Positions 25,237-34,646 are shown, numbered from the stretch's first letter. The stretch is DNA of 64,000 nt from JAIESQ01 sp964495375 (GCA_964495375.1 CAZBWM010000017.1:1-64000); one strand, 5' to 3'. Notes: generated by a model from the sequence alone, not told the origin. A program made the numbers and translations.

Positions 25237-26724
25237 ATGGGCGTGATGCGCTTCTCGCTCCCCAACCCTTCGCCGCTTGGCCCCAGCGCCGCTGCGCGGG
25301 CGTATTTCTCCGGCCCCGATGGCATTCCTTGGCCCAGCCAGACGAGGCTCGTGCCCGGCGGCTTGGAAGTCGAGCGAAGTGTGTCCGAGTCGGGCAATTT
25401 CCATGTGCCCTGGCCAGTCGCCGGCGCCGGCGAGCTGATCTTGTCGACGACCACGCTACCCGAGCGCGCCGAACCCTATTTGATGGCTGTCGAATTGGCA
25501 CGCGGCAAGTTAAATACGGTTCGCAATCAGTCGGAAGATTGGCAGCAAATCGGGTTGGTGTTGCCGGCCGGTTTCGCGGCAGAACTTTCCGAAACGATCC
25601 GCACCTTCTCCCGCGCCGCGACCCATCAGCACGATGCCGCGCTGGCTCAAGAATTGGCCACACAGGTAGTTGTCGAGGCCGTCGGGCTGGCAGATCGACT
25701 GGCCGCGGCCTACGCCGAACAAGCATTGGCGGCTCGCAAACGTCAGGCCGGGCGACTGGCCACCTGGCTCGGGGCGTCCTTGGGCGAATCGCGTCCCGAA
25801 CATCCAGGAATGCAATGGTACCTGGGGGCTTTTAACGCCGCCTCGGTGTCGCTCCCTTGGCAAGCCATCGAGCCGACTGAAGGACGATTCCAGTGGGAGC
25901 TTGCCGATCGCCAGATCTCCTGGTCTCAGCAAGCGAAGCTCAAGATTGCGGCCGGGCCACTGGTGAGTTTCGACGCACGTGGATTGCCGGACTGGTGTTG
26001 TTTGTGGGAAGGCGACATCGACAATCTGGCGGCGGTCGTCGCGCAATTTGTCGAAACCGTGGTCAAACGCTATCGCGGCCGCGTGAACTTGTGGCATTGC
26101 GCGGCGCGCATCGCGGAAGGAGACGCGCTCTCACTATCTGAGGAAGACCGCTTGCGTCTCGCGGTGCGTGTAATCGAGACCACGCGGCAACACGATCCCG
26201 ATACACCGGCGTTGCTCTCCTTCGATCAGCCTTGGGGCGAGTACTTGCAGCGCAGCGGCCAGGAGCTATCGCCGCTGCACGTTGCTGACGTGCTGGTGCG
26301 CTCGGAATTGGGGATCGGCGGGATCGGGCTAGAGCTCAACCTCGGCTACTTCCCCGGCGGCACTCAGCCACGCGATGCCCTGGCACTGCACCGCTTGTTG
26401 GATTACTGGAGCAGCTTTGGACTGCCGCTCTATATCTGGCTTACCGTGCCCGGCGGTGGCGGCGCCGACCCCAAAAGCGGATCGCGCAGTGGTTTGCTCG
26501 ATAGCACCGCAGGTACCGCATGGCCACCCGCGACACAGGCCACGTGGGCCGAGCGTTTTGTGCCGTCGCTACTGGCGCGGCCGGCTGTTCGCGGTGTGTT
26601 CTGGAATCAATGGCGCGATGACGAGCCGCACTTCTGGCCGCACAGCGGTTTGATCGATGCCGCTGGTAAGGCGAAGCCGGCACTAGCCTCGCTGGCAGCG
26701 TTACGTCGGCGCCATTTGACGTAA
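25237..26724 (+). CDS. GH10-fold protein lacking both catalytic glutamates
   Basis: The 495-residue product has an N-terminal region (about residues 1-185) with beta-rich sequence and an Ala-rich helical stretch, then a GH10 xylanase-like barrel. The barrel is recognised by SLPWQAIEPTEGRFQWELAD at 205-224, which matches the WDxxEPxxGxFxW entry motif, and by VVKRYRGRVNLWHCAAR. In active GH10 enzymes the latter ends WDVVNE; here the acid/base Glu position is Arg291. The nucleophile segment reads LPLYIWLTVPGG, with Val404 where TE is expected. Both catalytic residues are therefore missing, so hydrolysis is unlikely and carbohydrate binding is a better guess. No signal peptide is evident. The ATGs at 25237 and 25246 are both possible starts. 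Confidence 0.8.
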   Translation: MGVMRFSLPNPSPLGPSAAARAYFSGPDGIPWPSQTRLVPGGLEVERSVSESGNFHVPWPVAGAGELILSTTTLPERAEPYLMAVELARGKLNTVRNQSEDWQQIGLVLPAGFAAELSETIRTFSRAATHQHDAALAQELATQVVVEAVGLADRLAAAYAEQALAARKRQAGRLATWLGASLGESRPEHPGMQWYLGAFNAASVSLPWQAIEPTEGRFQWELADRQISWSQQAKLKIAAGPLVSFDARGLPDWCCLWEGDIDNLAAVVAQFVETVVKRYRGRVNLWHCAARIAEGDALSLSEEDRLRLAVRVIETTRQHDPDTPALLSFDQPWGEYLQRSGQELSPLHVADVLVRSELGIGGIGLELNLGYFPGGTQPRDALALHRLLDYWSSFGLPLYIWLTVPGGGGADPKSGSRSGLLDSTAGTAWPPATQATWAERFVPSLLARPAVRGVFWNQWRDDEPHFWPHSGLIDAAGKAKPALASLAALRRRHLT

Positions 26725-26751
26725 CGCCTACTGTCAGACGCGCCCGGTCGA

Positions 26752-27126
26752 TTACCGTCCAGGATCGTCGGGCCCATAGCGGCCCCGATATTCATCGGCT
26801 GGGTACTTCTTGCGATTGGTCGCCATCTTACGTTCGAAGGCCGAGGCGACGTCGATTCCCAGCTCGTTGGCGAGTGCCAACGCATAGCAAAGGACGTCTG
26901 AAAGCTCGTCGCCGACTTCGCCGAGTTTGTCGGGATCTTGGGCTAGCTCGCGCGATTCGCGCGGCGTGAGCCATTGAAAGTGCTCCATCAACTCGGCGGC
27001 TTCGATGGCCAGCGACATCGACAGATTCTTGGGCGTATGAAACTGTCGCCAATCGCGCTCGGCGACGAACTCGGCCACGACTGCGCGCAAAGCGGCGACG
27101 GTTGTCTGCTTGTCGACAAGCGGCAT
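26752..27126 (-). CDS. MazG-like nucleotide pyrophosphohydrolase
   Basis: A 124-residue all-alpha NTP pyrophosphohydrolase of the MazG-like/RS21-C6 class, which removes pyrophosphate from (often modified) dNTPs in the cytoplasm. The metal-binding helices are intact: EAAELMEHFQW at about residues 42-52 (EXXE-type) and GEVGDELSDVLCYALALANELG at about 68-89 (EXXD). The N-terminal WRQFHTPKNLSMSLAIE and the C-terminal ERKMATNRKKYPADEYRGRYG are typical of this subfamily. The gene is convergent with the GH10-like gene (28 bp between stops) and follows the pseudo-receiver gene on its own strand. It probably acts in nucleotide-pool cleaning. Confidence 0.92.
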   Translation of the reverse strand: MPLVDKQTTVAALRAVVAEFVAERDWRQFHTPKNLSMSLAIEAAELMEHFQWLTPRESRELAQDPDKLGEVGDELSDVLCYALALANELGIDVASAFERKMATNRKKYPADEYRGRYGPDDPGR

Positions 27127-27162
27127 GAACGATCTCCAAAGCGCGACGCCGGCCGCGAGTCG

Positions 27163-28191
27163 TTAGGCAACGGCCTGAAAGCCAGCACTCGGGTTATGCT
27201 CGGCAGGCGTGCGCCGCTCATGGTAACGGCGCCGGTAGGCTTCGGACAAATGCATCAGCACTTCCAGCACTAGCAGGTCGGCGCGCGAGAGCACGTGCCG
27301 CGAACTGCGCCGGCCGAGACCGTCGATGAGCGTTTCGACCGCTTCGAGGTGCAACTCGAGCACTTGTTGCGCCGTGATGTCCGAGCCGGCCAAAAGATCG
27401 GCCAACGAGCTCATATCTCCGGCGAGGTTACCAGCCCCCATCATCACGTGCGCCCTGAGGAGCTCTCGGTAGTGCTCCAAGAGCGGTGCGGGGAGCCGGC
27501 TGCGCGCGGCGTGAGGGATTGCCCCGGCGGAGTGTGTTGCACGAGTTGTCGTGGTCGCGTTGTCGTCGTCCGAGGGAGCGAAGTGCCCTTCACCTTCGAG
27601 ACACCGCTCGGTCAGCGAATGCAGCGCTTCGAGATCGGAGATCAAACGCCGCTGATGGACGAGCAATCGTTGCGATTCGCGTTGGTCGACGTCGTTGCGC
27701 TGTCGCTCGGCCTGCTGCAGCCGATGGTTCTCGCGAACCAGGCGATGCCGCTCAATGGCGCGGGCCAGCACCCACAACAGTCCGCGGGTTGTTGTCGTGG
27801 CGATTCGCAAATAAGCATCGGCACCAGCCTCGAAGGCCAGCGGGGCCAGCTCTTCTTCGCTGCCTTCGCCGAGGATCAGCACGGCCTCTTCGGCGCCGCC
27901 GGCGCGCAGCGCGGCGACGAAGTCCAAGGCGTCGAGTTCTGGCGGCTCGTGCGTGATGAGCACGGCGTCGTACACTTCGCCACGCAGGCGGGTGGCCGCG
28001 TCGCCGGCGCCGTGCGCGACATCGAGTTGAACTTGAGCAGCACTATCGGCCGCCATCGCCTTGGCGAGCCAGAGGCCGTCGCGCTGTCGTGCTCCGACGT
28101 GCAGAAGACGCAGGCGCCCCGGCAACATGCCCAGCGGCGTGGTCGCAGGCTGGTCGGCGCCCGAGTTCTTGGCGGCGACTGGTGAATTCAT
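27163..28191 (-). CDS. Pseudo-receiver protein with helical C-terminal region
   Basis: This encodes 342 residues. Residues about 25-150 look like a CheY-type receiver by pattern: LRLLHVGARQRDGLWLAKAM, then VYDAVLITHEPPELDALDFVAALR, EAVLILGEG and FEAGADAYLRI. However, the phospho-acceptor Asp (in xDLVLLD) is replaced by ITHEP, and the conserved Lys-Pro is RI. It would not be phosphorylated in the usual way. A coiled-coil stretch follows (ERHRLVRENHRLQQAERQRNDVDQ), with a Thr-rich linker and a second helical region with SSLADLLAGSDITAQQVLELHLEAVETL, similar in style to planctomycete scaffold proteins. The start is uncertain (28191 or 28206). Its partner is unknown; the MazG-like gene is next on the strand. 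Confidence 0.65.
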   Translation of the reverse strand: MNSPVAAKNSGADQPATTPLGMLPGRLRLLHVGARQRDGLWLAKAMAADSAAQVQLDVAHGAGDAATRLRGEVYDAVLITHEPPELDALDFVAALRAGGAEEAVLILGEGSEEELAPLAFEAGADAYLRIATTTTRGLLWVLARAIERHRLVRENHRLQQAERQRNDVDQRESQRLLVHQRRLISDLEALHSLTERCLEGEGHFAPSDDDNATTTTRATHSAGAIPHAARSRLPAPLLEHYRELLRAHVMMGAGNLAGDMSSLADLLAGSDITAQQVLELHLEAVETLIDGLGRRSSRHVLSRADLLVLEVLMHLSEAYRRRYHERRTPAEHNPSAGFQAVA

Positions 28192-28489
28192 ATCGGGCAA
28201 ACCCATCTGGAAATGCAACCATCGACACAATTGCCGACGACGGGCTGAATTCGCCGCCATGCCTGCTTGCCGGCCAGCGGGCGGGTACGTTATCGACGGT
28301 GCCAGCAGCGGTCAAGGTCACGCCGAGCGGCGAGCGCAATCTGCTAGCGGCGCGACGTGTGACCTGCCGTCAGGGAGAACTTCGGGTGGCTGATACGGGC
28401 GTCTGACAAGATCGAAGCTTGCGCAATTAAAGGCCGGCGGCAGGACTCAATGCCTCTTGAACGTCAAAACAAGCCAGTTCGTGATCGTT

Positions 28490-30205
28490 TCACACATATA
28501 GGCGCCCATGAGCAACCACGGGGTGATTCCAGGTCTTGCCTGCGACCGCCTGAAAGCGGCCCAGTTCAGCATGCTTGGCCGGATTTGCGGAAACAAGCAC
28601 GACCTCGCCGGTTTCGGTGACGACTACCAAGAGCTTCTGATCGGCCAGTAGCAGCACCTGCCCGTGACCGTACCGACCGGCCTTCCAGCGACGCTTACCG
28701 GTGGCTGCTTCCACGCAGCAGAAAATGCTCTCATCGAAACCATACAACGAGTCCTCACAGACGACGAAGTCGTTGAAGGCTGGGCGAATCGAGCGCGATT
28801 TATAACGCTGCATGACCTGCCACTCGTCATGTTGCTTTGCTGCTTCCAGGCGCATCAGGCCGAGGTCTTCACAGCCAATCAAGATGGTGCCATCGTCGAG
28901 TTGACGAGGCTGAATAACGCGCCAGATGCCAGCCGCCGGCGCGGTGTATTGCCAAAGCAACTTACCAGACTGGGGAGCTACGGAAATTAGCCCGGAGTCG
29001 CTAAGAAACAAGAGCTGCGATTCACCGCCACATGTCGCAATCTGCGCGGAGCTATAACTAATCGGCCCCGTGGCCGCGGTCCAAAGCGGCTCACCGCTGG
29101 TGGCATCGTAAGCAACGAGCCCCTTGTCGGGCTGCGCACCGCCATAGACAACGACGGAGTTCTCGACGACTAGCGGCGAACTAGAGAACCCCCACATTGG
29201 CACCGGCGCTTGGGTATCGGCCACCAGGTCGTGCGACCAGATCGGCTCGCCGCTAGCGGCATCCAGGCAATTGAGCACACCGGTGGCGCCGAGCGAATAG
29301 ATACGCCCGTGGGCAAACGTCGGCGTAGCGCGTGGTCCGGCACCTGCTTGCCCATCGGAGAAGCGAACCGCATCGGTATGGGCCCAGATTTCTTGGCCGG
29401 TCTCGGCATCAAGGCATGTCACCGTTTCGAGTTCGCCGCGTTGCTCTTGCGTGATGAGTCGGCCGTCGATGACGAGTACGCTGGACCAGGCAGGGCCGAT
29501 GTTCCGCCGCCACAGTTCGCGTGGCGGCCTGGAACTCCAATCCATTGTAATTCGTTGGCCGTGTAACTCGCCGCGCCGCAGCGGCCCGCGAAAGTCGAGC
29601 CAGTCTCCCTCGCGCGGTTGCAGCGGAACCGAGCTTACTTGAGTCGGGGTCGATTTTGTTTTCTCGGCGACGTAAAGGTCTTCTGCGGTCGGACGCCACC
29701 GCAAACTAATGCTCGCGTTATTCCTGCCATCCACGCCGTCGATGCGCACGACGATCTGTGAGAGCCACACCAAAGAAAGAACGACTACATTACCAATCCG
29801 GCGAGTGCTCTCCGACCAGCGACGGGCGACCAACAGCCAGAGCGTCCAAGCAGAAAAAGCCAGCGGCAATCCCAGAAACACCAGGCCGATCGGCCCAAGT
29901 GATGGATGACAAAACCACCCTGCGATGAGCAATCCGACAATCAACACGCCCACGTCGAACACACGTTCGGCGAGTCGGACCGTGCCGTTGCACAACCACC
30001 AACCCAAGTACAACAGCGTCATCAGGCTTGCAGCCCCCATGATCGACATAAAGCCGGTCGAGATGGGGGCATCCAGAACGCGAACGCCGAAGAACACACT
30101 CCAAAACAAGGCGACAAGCACTACGCCCGGCCAGACTCGAACGGGCCGCGCCGTCGGCGATGGAATGGGCGAACCTTCGATGGGCGCGGGGCTAGTGGAG
30201 TGCAT
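28490..30205 (-). CDS. PQQ-type beta-propeller protein with N-terminal membrane helices
   Basis: The 571-residue protein has about five hydrophobic helices in the first 160 residues (VVLVALFWSVFFGVRVL, GAASLMTLLYLGWWL, GVLIVGLLIAGWF, and two more). An extracytoplasmic PQQ-like beta-propeller follows. Blades are marked by CLDAETGQEIWAH, CLDAASGEPIWSH, YDATSGEPLWTA, VAPQSGKLLWQYT and VEAATGKRRWKAG, the A-x-(T/S)-G-x-x-x-W signature. The opening WLDFRGPLRRGELHG is typical of the planctomycete PQQ-propeller group that often accompanies outer-membrane or c-type cytochrome proteins. No enzyme residues for PQQ dehydrogenase activity are recognisable, so it may be a structural or assembly protein. 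No clear ribosome-binding site was seen before the ATG at 30205. Confidence 0.87.
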   Translation of the reverse strand: MHSTSPAPIEGSPIPSPTARPVRVWPGVVLVALFWSVFFGVRVLDAPISTGFMSIMGAASLMTLLYLGWWLCNGTVRLAERVFDVGVLIVGLLIAGWFCHPSLGPIGLVFLGLPLAFSAWTLWLLVARRWSESTRRIGNVVVLSLVWLSQIVVRIDGVDGRNNASISLRWRPTAEDLYVAEKTKSTPTQVSSVPLQPREGDWLDFRGPLRRGELHGQRITMDWSSRPPRELWRRNIGPAWSSVLVIDGRLITQEQRGELETVTCLDAETGQEIWAHTDAVRFSDGQAGAGPRATPTFAHGRIYSLGATGVLNCLDAASGEPIWSHDLVADTQAPVPMWGFSSSPLVVENSVVVYGGAQPDKGLVAYDATSGEPLWTAATGPISYSSAQIATCGGESQLLFLSDSGLISVAPQSGKLLWQYTAPAAGIWRVIQPRQLDDGTILIGCEDLGLMRLEAAKQHDEWQVMQRYKSRSIRPAFNDFVVCEDSLYGFDESIFCCVEAATGKRRWKAGRYGHGQVLLLADQKLLVVVTETGEVVLVSANPAKHAELGRFQAVAGKTWNHPVVAHGRLYV

Positions 30206-30338
30206 TCAATCAATATAGCCGTTGCGTCATTGCCAGCCAGCATGAAGACGTGCCCGCTGGAATCTATCGGCTTGGCGGATACGATGAACAATCGAGAGGT
30301 CGTGTGATAACGAAGACTCAAGCAGATGCTAGGTGAAG

Positions 30339-31364
30339 ATGGCTATTCTCGGTGCCCACATGTCGATCGCGGGAGGATATCACCGATCGGTGGAGATTGC
30401 GCACGCGGCCGGCTGCGACTGCGTGCAGTTGTTCACCAAGAACAATAACCAGTGGCGCGCCAAAGAGATCGACGACGCCAGTGCCGCGCAGTTCAAAGCC
30501 GCGCTGACTGACTTGGGCATCAACCACCCAATATCTCACGATTCGTATCTGATCAACCTGGCTGCGCCTGACGACGCGCTCTGGCAGCGCTCGGTCGAGG
30601 CCTTCGTCGTCGAATTGCAGCGGGCCGAGCAATTGGGCATTCCTTACGTAGTTGCGCACCCCGGTGCATTCACCACGTCGAGCGAAGAAGCCGGCCTGCG
30701 ACGCGTGATCCAAGGGCTCGACGAGGTGCACGGACAAACTCGCGGCATCGCGGCGCGCTGCTTGCTCGAAACGACGGCCGGGCAGGGTTCGTGCCTGGGC
30801 TGGCGCTTCGAGCACCTGGCCACTATTCTCGATGGCGTGCGCGAACCCGAACGGTTAGGCGTGTGTGTCGATACTTGTCATGTTTTCGCAGCCGGCTATC
30901 CGTTGGCGGAACCTGGCGACTATCAGGCGACCATGTCAGCATTGGTCGGCTTGGTCGGGCTCGATCGGATCAAAGCCTTTCATCTCAACGACAGCCTTAA
31001 GGCGCTAGGATCGCGCGTCGATCGGCACGCTCACATCGGCGAGGGGCACCTCGGGCTTAAGCCGTTTTTCAACTTGCTCAACGACGAGCGGTTCAACAAC
31101 GTGCCGATGTACCTCGAGACGCCGAAGGGATTGCGCGACGGCGAAGATCTCGATGTGATCAACTTGCGTACGCTGCGGGGTTTGATTGGGGCCAAGCGAC
31201 CCCAGGCGACGAAATCCAAATCGCCCCAAAATGCAACCGCCGTTGTGGACTCGAAACCAAATGCGGTCGTGCGAGCCGCCACGACCATTGCCGCCAAACG
31301 ATCGGCCGCGAGACACACTGCTAGCAAGTCGTCCGCGAAGAATACTGGGTCGAAGCCAGGCTGA
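30339..31364 (+). CDS. nfo: Endonuclease IV with a basic C-terminal tail
   Basis: Endonuclease IV (AP endonuclease), 341 residues, cuts DNA 5' to abasic sites in base-excision repair. The N-terminal ILGAHMSIAGGY, the NNQWRAKEI block, HPGAFTTSS, LETTAGQGSCLGW, CVDTCHVFAAGY and RHAHIGEGHLG give all three zinc-site regions. The enzyme core ends near residue 285; typical family members are about 280 residues. Beyond it lies a tail of about 55 residues rich in Lys, Arg, Ala, Ser and Thr with about 12 basic residues and one acidic, similar to DNA-binding histone-H1-like tails. AGG lies 5 nt before the ATG at 30339, so I prefer it to the GTG at 30333. It is divergent from the propeller gene. Confidence 0.93.
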   Translation: MAILGAHMSIAGGYHRSVEIAHAAGCDCVQLFTKNNNQWRAKEIDDASAAQFKAALTDLGINHPISHDSYLINLAAPDDALWQRSVEAFVVELQRAEQLGIPYVVAHPGAFTTSSEEAGLRRVIQGLDEVHGQTRGIAARCLLETTAGQGSCLGWRFEHLATILDGVREPERLGVCVDTCHVFAAGYPLAEPGDYQATMSALVGLVGLDRIKAFHLNDSLKALGSRVDRHAHIGEGHLGLKPFFNLLNDERFNNVPMYLETPKGLRDGEDLDVINLRTLRGLIGAKRPQATKSKSPQNATAVVDSKPNAVVRAATTIAAKRSAARHTASKSSAKNTGSKPG

Positions 31365-31509
31365 TCGTGCATGGGTCGCGCGGCGTTCGTGGCATGTTTA
31401 CTCGATCCGCGATAACAATCTTGGGCCTAGCCGCAGCGGCGAATAGAAAAATGCTGTGCTCCGCCAGTTCTTACTCCCTCCACCCGGAAACGCCGGCGAT
31501 CGAGTTCGC

Positions 31510-33282
31510 ATGTCACCCGTTCGTTTGTTTGCGAAACTGATGTTGCTCTTTGGGGTCTTTTACCTTGGCGCGCTAGTAGTCACTCTGGCGGTCACCGGTC
31601 GGGCAAATCAGCGGCAACTAGAAGCAGAAATCGAGCGCCGGCTACGGATCACAGCGCAGCTCTTGTCGGCACAGCTAGTGACGCCGTCGTTGTCACCGCT
31701 GCCGGGAAGCCTGGCCGAATTGCAGAGCGCCGTGCGAATCTGGGGAAAGTCGACAAACACCCGGGTGACGTTGCTCGCGCAAGACGGAACCGTGCTGGCA
31801 GACTCGATCGAAAACCCCGCGGGCATCGCCAGCCAGCGAGCGCAGTTAGAAATCCAGGCTGCCGCCACGCACGGACACGGGCACGCGATCCGGAAGGGTC
31901 CTCCGCAGGGGACGCGCACGCTCTTTGTGGCCGTGCGCACGCGGAGTGCCGATGCCCCCGTGCGGTACGTACGCGCGGCGGCTGCACTCGATGGTCCGGC
32001 CGCCGAGCGAGCCGATGTCTGGCGTAGCACGATTCTGGCCGGCGGAGCTGGCTTGGTCGTCATTGCCGCGGCGAGTGCCTGGCTAGCCAGCAGGCTGAGT
32101 CGACAAGTACGACGCCTGACCACCAGCTTGCAAGCCATCGGGCGCGGTGATTTCCGAGCTGCCTCGGACGACGTTGAGCCGGGCGATTTATCGCAGCTCT
32201 ATGGCGTCGTAAGTCAAATGCGTGAGCGCCTGGCTGCCGACGTCAGACAACTCAGGCAAAGTGGCCAGCAATTATCGAGTTTGTTGGGCACGATGAGCGA
32301 AGGGGTAGTCGCGGTCGACAACCGTGGCCGCATTCTGTTCGCGAACAACGCGGCACGAGGGCTGTTGGAATTTGCCACGCCCGATACCGTGGGGCGGCCA
32401 CTACTCGAAGCCGTAAGAAACCGCGCCGTGCACGAAGCCGTCGAGCAGGCCTTCGGCAATGCCGAACCGACGAGGAGCGAAGTGGAAGTGGGAGCCCAAG
32501 CGCGGCGCGTCGTGGCGGTACACGCCAGCCGATTGCCTGGAGAACCAAGCCCTGGCGTCCTCGTGGTGCTGCACGACGTGACGGAGTTGCGGCGTCTGGA
32601 GAACCTACGACAAGAGTTTGTGGCCAACGTGTCGCACGAGCTCAAGACTCCGCTCACGGTAATTGCTGCCAGTGCTGAGACTCTACTCGACGGCGCGCTG
32701 GAAGATCCTGCGCACAACGTGGCCTTTGTGCGGCGAATTGCGGAGCAGGCGGATCGCTTGCATCAACTGATTCTCGACTTGTTGAGCGTGGCGCGAATCG
32801 AATCAGGACAGAGTCGCTTCGAAATCGCAGTCGTGCCGGTGAAGCCGCTCGCGGAAGGTTGCTTGACGCAATTCGCCGCCAAGGCCGCTGCCAAGCAAAT
32901 TGCGCTGGCCGCCGAGTCGCCACCGGATGCGGTCTCGGTAATGGCCGACGAAGAAGGGCTCGAGCAAATCCTTAGCAACCTGGTCGACAACGCGCTTAAG
33001 TACACGCCAGCCGCGGGGCGCGTGGCCATCCGCTGGCAAGAGATCAACGACGAGGTGATGATTGAAGTGTCGGATTCGGGAATCGGTATTTCGCCCGAGG
33101 ACCAAGCGCGAGTTTTCGAGCGATTTTATCGCGTCGACAAAGCCCGCAGTCGGGAGCTCGGCGGGACCGGACTAGGTCTATCGATCGTCAAGCACCTAGC
33201 GCAGGCGTTCGGCGGCTCCGTTTCGGTTCGCAGCGAGTTGGGGCGCGGCAGCACGTTTAGTGTGCGATTGCCGCGCGGGTAA
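31510..33282 (+). CDS. phoR: PhoR-like sensor histidine kinase
   Basis: A membrane sensor kinase (590 residues). It has an N-terminal membrane helix (KLMLLFGVFYLGALVVTLAV), an extracytoplasmic segment of about 140 residues and a second helix (AGGAGLVVIAAASAWLAS). A HAMP region follows and a PAS-type domain (LLGTMSEGVVAVDNRGRILFA). Then come HisKA with the phospho-acceptor His376 in FVANVSHELKTPLT, and a complete ATPase domain: LSNLVDNALKYT, SDSGIGIS, FERFYRVD and GTGLGLSIVKH. The cluster with phoU and a PhoB-type regulator identifies it as the likely PhoR, sensing phosphate status. The start is not certain: a GTG at 31456 would add 18 residues; I use the ATG that begins just before the first helix. 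Confidence 0.88.
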   Translation: MSPVRLFAKLMLLFGVFYLGALVVTLAVTGRANQRQLEAEIERRLRITAQLLSAQLVTPSLSPLPGSLAELQSAVRIWGKSTNTRVTLLAQDGTVLADSIENPAGIASQRAQLEIQAAATHGHGHAIRKGPPQGTRTLFVAVRTRSADAPVRYVRAAAALDGPAAERADVWRSTILAGGAGLVVIAAASAWLASRLSRQVRRLTTSLQAIGRGDFRAASDDVEPGDLSQLYGVVSQMRERLAADVRQLRQSGQQLSSLLGTMSEGVVAVDNRGRILFANNAARGLLEFATPDTVGRPLLEAVRNRAVHEAVEQAFGNAEPTRSEVEVGAQARRVVAVHASRLPGEPSPGVLVVLHDVTELRRLENLRQEFVANVSHELKTPLTVIAASAETLLDGALEDPAHNVAFVRRIAEQADRLHQLILDLLSVARIESGQSRFEIAVVPVKPLAEGCLTQFAAKAAAKQIALAAESPPDAVSVMADEEGLEQILSNLVDNALKYTPAAGRVAIRWQEINDEVMIEVSDSGIGISPEDQARVFERFYRVDKARSRELGGTGLGLSIVKHLAQAFGGSVSVRSELGRGSTFSVRLPRG

Positions 33283-33329
33283 TTGGGAGTGAACAACTAC
33301 CCATTGTGCGGGGATCGCGGAATCTGTTA

Positions 33330-34646
33330 ATGAGCAGTCACTTCGAACGAGCGCAAATACTGTATTACAAGTCGCGCTTCGCGCTAGCGGTTGACGAGCT
33401 GCACCGAGAGCTGGCGATCGATCCGAATTGCGCTTTGTCTTATGCACTGCTGGCCAAATGCCAGATGGTGCTTGGAGACCATGCCCAGGCCCGACTGGCA
33501 GCCGAGCGCGCAGTGGGAATCGCACCAGAAGAGGCGTATGCTCACAATGCCTTGGCGTGGGCACACTACTATCGAGGCGACTACATATCGGCGCTCGCCG
33601 CCTGCGACGAGATGCTTCGTCTCCAGCCAGACGACGCCGACAACCTAGGTCTGGATGCCAGGGTTCGGTCGGCGCTGGATGACGAAGCGACGGCTCTGGC
33701 AAGCGCTGAACGAGGGCTTGCCATCGACGCTCGCCATCGCGTCTGTCGAGAGATCCGAGCTTGGGCGCTCTATTATCTCGATCGCGATGCCGAGGCGGAA
33801 AACGCCGCGCGCGAAGCGTTGGCGATCTGGCCTGAAAACGTCAGTCTCCTAGAGGTTCTGGGTTGGTGCTTATTGACGCTTGAGCGCCCGGGCGAAGCTG
33901 AAGCCAGCTTTCGCGAAGCACTGCGAATCGCTCCGACAGAAGGGGGCGCGCGACGCGGACTGCTAAAGTCACTTCGAGCCCAACAGCCGCTTTTCGCCAC
34001 GGGCCCTCGGACGGCGAAGTCGCTGCAAGCAGTGTGGTCGGTCGTTCGTCATGGCTTTCCGAAAGACGATGCCGAACGCGCCGATCAGGCAGAGGATGCC
34101 GCCGCGAACGTCAAGCCGAACATGGCACGATGGAAAACTGTGCTGTGGGTCACGGTGTATTTAATCGTATTGTTGATTGTCGTGGACGTCGTGGTGTGGT
34201 CAATCGGCGTGCTTCTTGCTTACCAGTCGATCTCAACTTTGTTGGTGTTGCGACATGCAGCGCATCGCCACCTTCCAAGTGGATCGGAGTGGCGCGGCGC
34301 GCTAACAGTCGGCGTCGCCTTGTTTGTGCTAGTTGTGTTGCTGGCACTGGGAATGGACGGTGGGCGTAGCTTTGGGTTCGTGCCAGCGATTGTCGCTGCG
34401 GTTCTTATTCCGGCGGCAGTTGCTAGTGCCCGATGCGTCGAACCGCGGCGGCGGTGGGGGCTTGCGACGCTAACGCTACTACTGGCCATAGCGGGACTCT
34501 GGCAGCCGGTCTTGCAGGCCCAAGATCGGCAAGGTGCCGAGTCCAGACTTTTCGACTCCAATTGGCCTACCGTTGTCTTTGGGTTGGCCTACGTGCTAGC
34601 CACACCGGCTTACCTCTACTATTACGATGCTAAGTCCGACAAATGA
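33330..34646 (+). CDS. TPR protein with C-terminal membrane helices, within the pho cluster
   Basis: The product (438 residues) has about eight tetratricopeptide repeats in its first 240 residues. Examples are FALAVDELHRELAIDPNCALSYALLAK, AEENAAREALAIWPENVSLLEVLGW-like sequence and GEAEASFREALRIAPTEGGARRGL. Four membrane helices follow (WVTVYLIVLLIVVDVVVWSIG, LTVGVALFVLVVLLALG, FVPAIVAAVLIPAAVASA, LATLTLLLAIAGL). Such TPR-to-membrane proteins usually act as scaffolds. It lies between the kinase gene and phoU on the same strand, 47 bp after the kinase, so it may be co-transcribed and have a role in phosphate signalling; that is inference from position. A GTG at 33306 is a possible earlier start, but the ATG at 33330 has GGA nine bases upstream. 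Confidence 0.75.
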   Translation: MSSHFERAQILYYKSRFALAVDELHRELAIDPNCALSYALLAKCQMVLGDHAQARLAAERAVGIAPEEAYAHNALAWAHYYRGDYISALAACDEMLRLQPDDADNLGLDARVRSALDDEATALASAERGLAIDARHRVCREIRAWALYYLDRDAEAENAAREALAIWPENVSLLEVLGWCLLTLERPGEAEASFREALRIAPTEGGARRGLLKSLRAQQPLFATGPRTAKSLQAVWSVVRHGFPKDDAERADQAEDAAANVKPNMARWKTVLWVTVYLIVLLIVVDVVVWSIGVLLAYQSISTLLVLRHAAHRHLPSGSEWRGALTVGVALFVLVVLLALGMDGGRSFGFVPAIVAAVLIPAAVASARCVEPRRRWGLATLTLLLAIAGLWQPVLQAQDRQGAESRLFDSNWPTVVFGLAYVLATPAYLYYYDAKSDK

